Notes under the pieces: generated by a model
The model's database searches: none
Told to the model about the DNA's origin: nothing
The model's input: the letters and a program-made list of their open reading frames with translations, nothing else
Shown here: piece after piece, positions 58,369 through 64,000 of the stretch
Layout of the letters: each line of letters starts with the position of its first letter
Position numbering within the stretch: the first letter of the stretch is position 1
Program-made: the position numbers and the translations under genes
NCBI RefSeq assembly: GCF_902170305.1
Contig: NZ_CABHWW010000011.1
Coordinates: 310,001 to 374,000, forward strand
Length of the DNA: 64,000 bases
Origin: Yersinia alsatica
GTDB taxonomy: Bacteria; Pseudomonadota; Gammaproteobacteria; Enterobacterales; Enterobacteriaceae
Direction: 5' to 3'

Positions 58369-58384
58369 TGAGATACATCTCTCA
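58369..58384 (+). promoter_or_regulatory. CRP-like site 2 of cdd (centre about -91.5)
   Basis: TGAGATACATCTCTCA matches the CRP consensus TGTGA-6-TCACA at 4/5 in each half. It is exactly 50 bp upstream of site 1. E. coli cdd also has two CRP sites near -41 and -91 with CytR acting between them. Confidence 0.55.
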
Positions 58385-58418
58385 TTTGAGATTTTACTTG
58401 CATGAATTTCATATACAA

Positions 58419-58434
58419 CGAGATCTACATCACA
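58419..58434 (+). promoter_or_regulatory. CRP-like site 1 of cdd (centre about -41.5)
   Basis: CGAGATCTACATCACA has a perfect right half TCACA and a 3/5 left half. Its centre lies 41.5 bp from the start site predicted from the -10 box at 58456, the class II activator position. Confidence 0.55.
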
Positions 58435-58455
58435 CCAAGAAAGCAGTAAGCTGCC

Positions 58456-58461
58456 TAGAAT
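58456..58461 (+). promoter_or_regulatory. Predicted -10 box of the cdd promoter
   Basis: TAGAAT, five of six matches to TATAAT, about 30 nt before the cdd start codon; predicted transcript start near 58468. No good -35 box, consistent with CRP dependence. Confidence 0.5.
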
Positions 58462-58490
58462 AGTATCCCGTTACTATTGGAGAGAACCCT

Positions 58491-59375
58491 ATGCAAGCAC
58501 GTTTTCAAGCCCCTTGGGCTAAGCTGCCCACCTCACTGCAAACCGCACTTGAACCGATTTTGAGCGCAAACGATTTCGCTGCCATGCTGACAGCAGAGCA
58601 GGTGAAAACAGTGAAAAGCATCAGTGGGTTAGATGACGATGCGCTGGCATTTGCGTTGTTGCCATTGGCCGCAGCTTGCGCATTAACACCGGTGTCCCAT
58701 TTTATGGTTGGGGCCATTGCCCGGGGTATCAGCGGTAATCTCTATTTCGGTGCCAATATGGAATTTGGTGGCGTACCGCTGCAACAGACCATCCATGCCG
58801 AACAATGTGCTGTAACGCACGCCTGGCTGCGTGGCGAGGCCAGTTTGGTCTCTATTACCGTCAATTACACGCCATGCGGTCACTGCCGTCAGTTTATGAA
58901 TGAACTGAACAGCGGAACTGACCTGCACATTCATCTGCCGGGCCGTCCAGCTTCGACACTGGGGCAATATCTGCCGGACTCTTTCGGCCCAAAAGATTTA
59001 GCTATCACCACCTTGCTGATGGATCCAGTGGATCACGGCTATAAAGTGGCCCAGACCGATGCCCTGACTCAAGCCGCACTGGATGGCGCAAATCATAGCC
59101 ATGCCCCTTACAGCCTTTCACACAGCGGTGTGGCGCTAGAAACGGCTGACGGCTCGGTGTATACCGGTCGCTATGCCGAGAATGCGGCATTTAATCCCAG
59201 CCTTCCACCGCTGCAAGCGGCATTGATTCTGACCAACCTTTCCGGCAAAGATTGTGGTGCTATCCGCCGTGCAGTGCTGGTTGAAGGCAGTAAAGCTATG
59301 CTGACGCAGTGGGATGCAACCCAGTCAACGCTGGTGGCGCTGGGCTGCACAGATGTAAAACGAGTGACATTTTAA
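58491..59375 (+). CDS. cdd: Cytidine deaminase
   Basis: Zinc enzyme deaminating cytidine and deoxycytidine, 294 aa, the large dimeric enteric form with a catalytic and a vestigial domain. Zinc ligands and catalytic Glu are in TIHAEQCAV and TPCGHCRQF; substrate residues are in [17 protein letters not shown] lies upstream of the ATG at 58491, and the promoter carries two CRP-like sites. Confidence 0.96.
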   Translation: MQARFQAPWAKLPTSLQTALEPILSANDFAAMLTAEQVKTVKSISGLDDDALAFALLPLAAACALTPVSHFMVGAIARGISGNLYFGANMEFGGVPLQQTIHAEQCAVTHAWLRGEASLVSITVNYTPCGHCRQFMNELNSGTDLHIHLPGRPASTLGQYLPDSFGPKDLAITTLLMDPVDHGYKVAQTDALTQAALDGANHSHAPYSLSHSGVALETADGSVYTGRYAENAAFNPSLPPLQAALILTNLSGKDCGAIRRAVLVEGSKAMLTQWDATQSTLVALGCTDVKRVTF

Positions 59376-59405
59376 TTAAATCGTAGCCAAACCGGGGTGA
59401 CATGA

Positions 59406-60326
59406 TTAGCCCCGGTTATCACCCTGCCTTGCACTGTCGTTGATTTGTCCGCGCAACCAGCTATGACCACTTTTATCCTCATTGCGTCCATGCCATACCT
59501 GTACAAAGGAGAAGGAAGGTACAGTAAAAGGCAATATCAGTTGCTGCAATGCCTTGGTATCACATTGTCGTGCGACCACTCGGCTGGCGATAGTCAGCAG
59601 TAAATCAGTGCCCACCACCGCCTGTGGTGCTAGTAGAAAATGCGGTATAATCGCCGCGATCCGCCGCTGTAATCCCCGTTCCGCCAGCACCGTCTCTACT
59701 TCTCCGCTGCTCTCCCCCTGCACCGATACCAATAGATGAGGCTGAGCCAGATAATCATCCAAAGTGATGTTTTTTTTCCGAACTAGTGGGTGAGTTTTAT
59801 CTGCGACACACACAAAATTCTCCTCGAATAGCAGTGAAGAGCGCAGCGGCTGTGGCAATGTCGGGAATACACCCAACGCCAGATCCAGCTCTCCGGCCAT
59901 AACTTGCGCTAGCATCTGTTCACGGCTGGCCTGCACCAGCACAATATCAATCCCCGGCGCACTCTGACGTAGGCGTGCTAACAATCCCGGCAGCAACATA
60001 GCGGCGCCATAGTCGGACATAGCAATGCGAAAACGTTGGCGAGCTAGCGCCGGATCGAAGTGAGCTGGCCCGACGATACCGCGCACTCGGCTTAGCACCT
60101 CCTGCACCGGTTCAATCAATGCCAGCGCGCGGCTGGTCAGTTGAAAACCACCGTCACCTCGAACCAGTAGCTCATCATCCAGCAAATAACGTAGCCGATT
60201 CAGGGCGTGACTCACTGCAGGCTGGCTCATATGCAGTTGCTGCGCGGCACGCGAGACATGCCGTTCTGTCAGTAATACCTCAAGGACGACCAGCAAGTTG
60301 AGGTCGATCGCGCGCAGACTATTCAT
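59406..60326 (-). CDS. LysR-family transcriptional regulator
   Basis: 306-aa regulator. The N-terminal winged helix-turn-helix spans about residues 8-65 (LNLLVVLEVLLTERHVSRAAQQLHMSQPAVSHALNRLR), shown here in parts: RHVSRAAQQLHMSQPAVS is the HTH core. The effector-binding domain follows from about residue 90 (RFRIAMSDYGAAMLLPGLL). It is divergently transcribed from the VOC gene with a 130-bp shared region, the classic LysR arrangement, so it probably controls that gene. The effector is unknown. Confidence 0.9.
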   Translation of the reverse strand: MNSLRAIDLNLLVVLEVLLTERHVSRAAQQLHMSQPAVSHALNRLRYLLDDELLVRGDGGFQLTSRALALIEPVQEVLSRVRGIVGPAHFDPALARQRFRIAMSDYGAAMLLPGLLARLRQSAPGIDIVLVQASREQMLAQVMAGELDLALGVFPTLPQPLRSSLLFEENFVCVADKTHPLVRKKNITLDDYLAQPHLLVSVQGESSGEVETVLAERGLQRRIAAIIPHFLLAPQAVVGTDLLLTIASRVVARQCDTKALQQLILPFTVPSFSFVQVWHGRNEDKSGHSWLRGQINDSARQGDNRG

Positions 60327-60339
60327 TTGGCGAATACCT

Positions 60340-60364
60340 ATTAGATTAAATATCGATTTCTAAT
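60340..60364. promoter_or_regulatory. Dyad in the LysR/VOC divergent promoter
   Basis: ATTAGA and TCTAAT lie as inverted arms with 13 bp between, 13 nt upstream of the LysR gene. Spacing and position suit a LysR-type box (T-N11-A), possibly serving autoregulation and control of the VOC gene. Confidence 0.4.
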
Positions 60365-60456
60365 TATCGGGTGAATAGTGAATCATCCCAGCACTGAAGT
60401 GAATCTTTGTTCGTCACTTTGCTAAAAATGCCGTTAGCTAACAATGGGAGAAAGCC

Positions 60457-60912
60457 ATGAACTCACCAACCCCCCACACCGCACCAACCGATATTGGCCT
60501 GAGCCACATCGCCTTAGTCGTTAAGGATATTGATGCCAGTCTGGACTTTTATCATCGCTATGCCGGAATGACGTTGGTACACCGGCGTGCTGGCGGTAAG
60601 CCTGGGATGGAGGTGGCGTGGATAACCGATCACTGCCGCCCTTTTGCCATCGTGCTGGTGAGTTCAGTAGAATTACAGGATACGCCACTCGGCCCATTCG
60701 GCCATCTTGGGGTCGCCTGCCGCAGCCGAGAGCACGTTGATGCGCTGGTCGCGCTAGCGACTGCGGAGGGCCGGTTACGCTCGGCTCCGGTAGATTCAGG
60801 GGAACCCGTGGGTTATTGGGCCTATTTTGCCGATCCCGATGGCAACACTTTGGAAGTCTCATATGGTCAGCGAATTGAGTTGACCGTCAATCAGTCCGCA
60901 TCCGGCAATTAA
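60457..60912 (+). CDS. VOC-superfamily (glyoxalase/dioxygenase-fold) protein
   Basis: 151-aa single VOC module pair. The metal-ligand positions of the fold are visible as the His of LSHIALVVKDIDASLDFY, the His of FGHLGVACRS and the Glu of DPDGNTLEVSYG. The family includes glyoxalase I, fosfomycin-resistance enzymes and ring-cleavage dioxygenases; none can be chosen from sequence. It is divergent from the LysR gene, which presumably regulates it. Confidence 0.83.
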   Translation: MNSPTPHTAPTDIGLSHIALVVKDIDASLDFYHRYAGMTLVHRRAGGKPGMEVAWITDHCRPFAIVLVSSVELQDTPLGPFGHLGVACRSREHVDALVALATAEGRLRSAPVDSGEPVGYWAYFADPDGNTLEVSYGQRIELTVNQSASGN

Positions 60913-61023
60913 GCAGTCAAATCTGCAAGTTAACTCGCATTTTTACTGGTAACCGACATATTTAACTAACAAAAGCTGTACATATTTTTCTTATCTTTTA
61001 GGATCGGGGCAACGACTTGATAA

Positions 61024-62739
<1,716 letters not shown>

Positions 62740-62746
62740 ATATTAT

Positions 62747-62772
62747 CCGGCCTATGCATAAGTATGGGCCGG
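62747..62772 (+). terminator. Hairpin after maeA
   Basis: CCGGCC / GGCCGG with a 14-nt loop lies 7 nt after the maeA stop, followed by TTAATCT. The weak T-run makes it a likely but not certain terminator. Confidence 0.5.
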
Positions 62773-62780
62773 TTAATCTA

Positions 62781-63080
62781 TCAGTAAGTGATTCGGGTAA
62801 GTGAGTGCAGCTAACACCGCTGTAGCGTCGAGGGCCAGGAGGGTCACCCACAGTCATTGGCGTTACAGCAAGGCAGCCAGCGAACTTATCCCGACGAACT
62901 TACATCAGTAAGTGATTCGGGTAAGTGAGTGCAGCTAACACCGCTGTAGCGTCGAGGGCCAGAAAGGTCACCCAAAATCATTGGCGTTACAGCAAGGCAG
63001 CCAGCGAACTTATCCCGATGAGCTTACATCAGTAAGTGATTCGGGTAAGTGAGCGCAGCTAACACCGCTGTAGCGTCAAG
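62781..63080. repeat. Tandem ERIC-like array, 124-bp period
   Basis: TCAGTAAGTGATTCGGGTAA recurs at 62781, 62905 and 63029, exactly 124 bp apart. Units 1 and 2 (62781-62904, 62905-63028) differ at only about half a dozen positions; unit 3 stops matching after about 48 bp. The segments ACTTACATCAGTAAGTG and GTGAGTGCAGCTAACACC match the ERIC consensus core, and each junction forms a large imperfect palindrome (GCAGCCAGCGAACTTA... with TAAGTGAGTGCAGC). ERIC elements are about 127 bp and common in Yersinia intergenic regions. Transcripts would form long hairpins. Confidence 0.85.
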
Positions 63081-63144
63081 GACGAAGGGTAGAATGGCTT
63101 GCGCAGCAACGACAGGTACAGTAGCCTTGCAAATATCACAGTGA

Positions 63145-63906
<762 letters not shown>

Positions 63907-64000
63907 TTTTGGCCTTGGTGTTAGGTACAATCGGGAATATAACCAATGAAAACTACAGTTTGAGCAACCCGCCCTCCTACTCGGTTGAGCCACAGTATTC

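Noticed and set aside
62781..63080. Possible CRISPR array
   Set aside because: The repeat unit is 124 bp with no short repeat/unique spacer alternation, and it matches the ERIC core.

Overview
This window comes from the chromosome of an enteric bacterium, most probably a Yersinia of the enterocolitica group. No database was searched; this rests on gene content and order. The backbone follows the E. coli 44-47 min region (tmaR-yeeA, sbcB, plaP, yeeZ, hisLGDCBHAFI, gnd, galF/galU, yegH, asmA-dcd-udk, apbC/metG, yohJK-cdd, sanA). A B12/propanediol island tail, an Yst-type heat-stable enterotoxin gene and ERIC-type repeats point to Yersinia. No rRNA, tRNA, CRISPR array, insertion sequence or prophage was recognised.

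Layout. (1) 1-7811: end of a pdu (1,2-propanediol utilisation microcompartment) operon, pduQ (cut by the window edge)-S-T-U-V-W, running without a break into cobA, cobD and pduX. PduX and CobD catalyse consecutive steps making the B12 aminopropanol linker, so coenzyme synthesis is joined to the B12-dependent pathway. (2) 8207-12750: a complete two-permease sugar-type ABC transporter. (3) 12829-15633 (minus): tmaR, yeeA and a thioester-reductase-like SDR gene. (4) 16160-19729 (minus): an AT-rich accessory patch with a 61-aa Yst-like enterotoxin precursor and an 899-aa autotransporter. (5) 20066-28119: sbcB, plaP with a YoeI-like overlapping leader ORF, hcxA, an ABC transporter lacking its binding protein, and yeeZ. 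(6) 28419-29824: two small proteins of unknown function and a relic of an autotransporter barrel. (7) 30097-37427: the full histidine operon with leader peptide and attenuator. (8) 37670-46926: gnd, galF, galU, yegH, dcuC and asmA; no O-antigen genes lie between galF and gnd. (9) 46991-51971: dcd, udk, apbC, metG. (10) 52051-57124: an unknown membrane protein, an orphan periplasmic binding protein, an LVIVD-repeat protein and an MFS transporter. (11) 57244-63906: yohJ-yohK-cdd with two CRP-like sites, a LysR/VOC divergent pair, maeA, a tandem array of about 124-bp ERIC-like repeats, and sanA.

The most notable item is the Yst-like toxin, which keeps all six cysteines of the STa/Yst core but has Ile where STa has the receptor-contacting Pro, as in the uroguanylin-type Asn-aliphatic-Ala sequence. 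Next are the autotransporter and its distant barrel relic, the repeated operator-like motif before the first ABC transporter, the YoeI-like leader of plaP, the split ABC transporter and the ERIC array.
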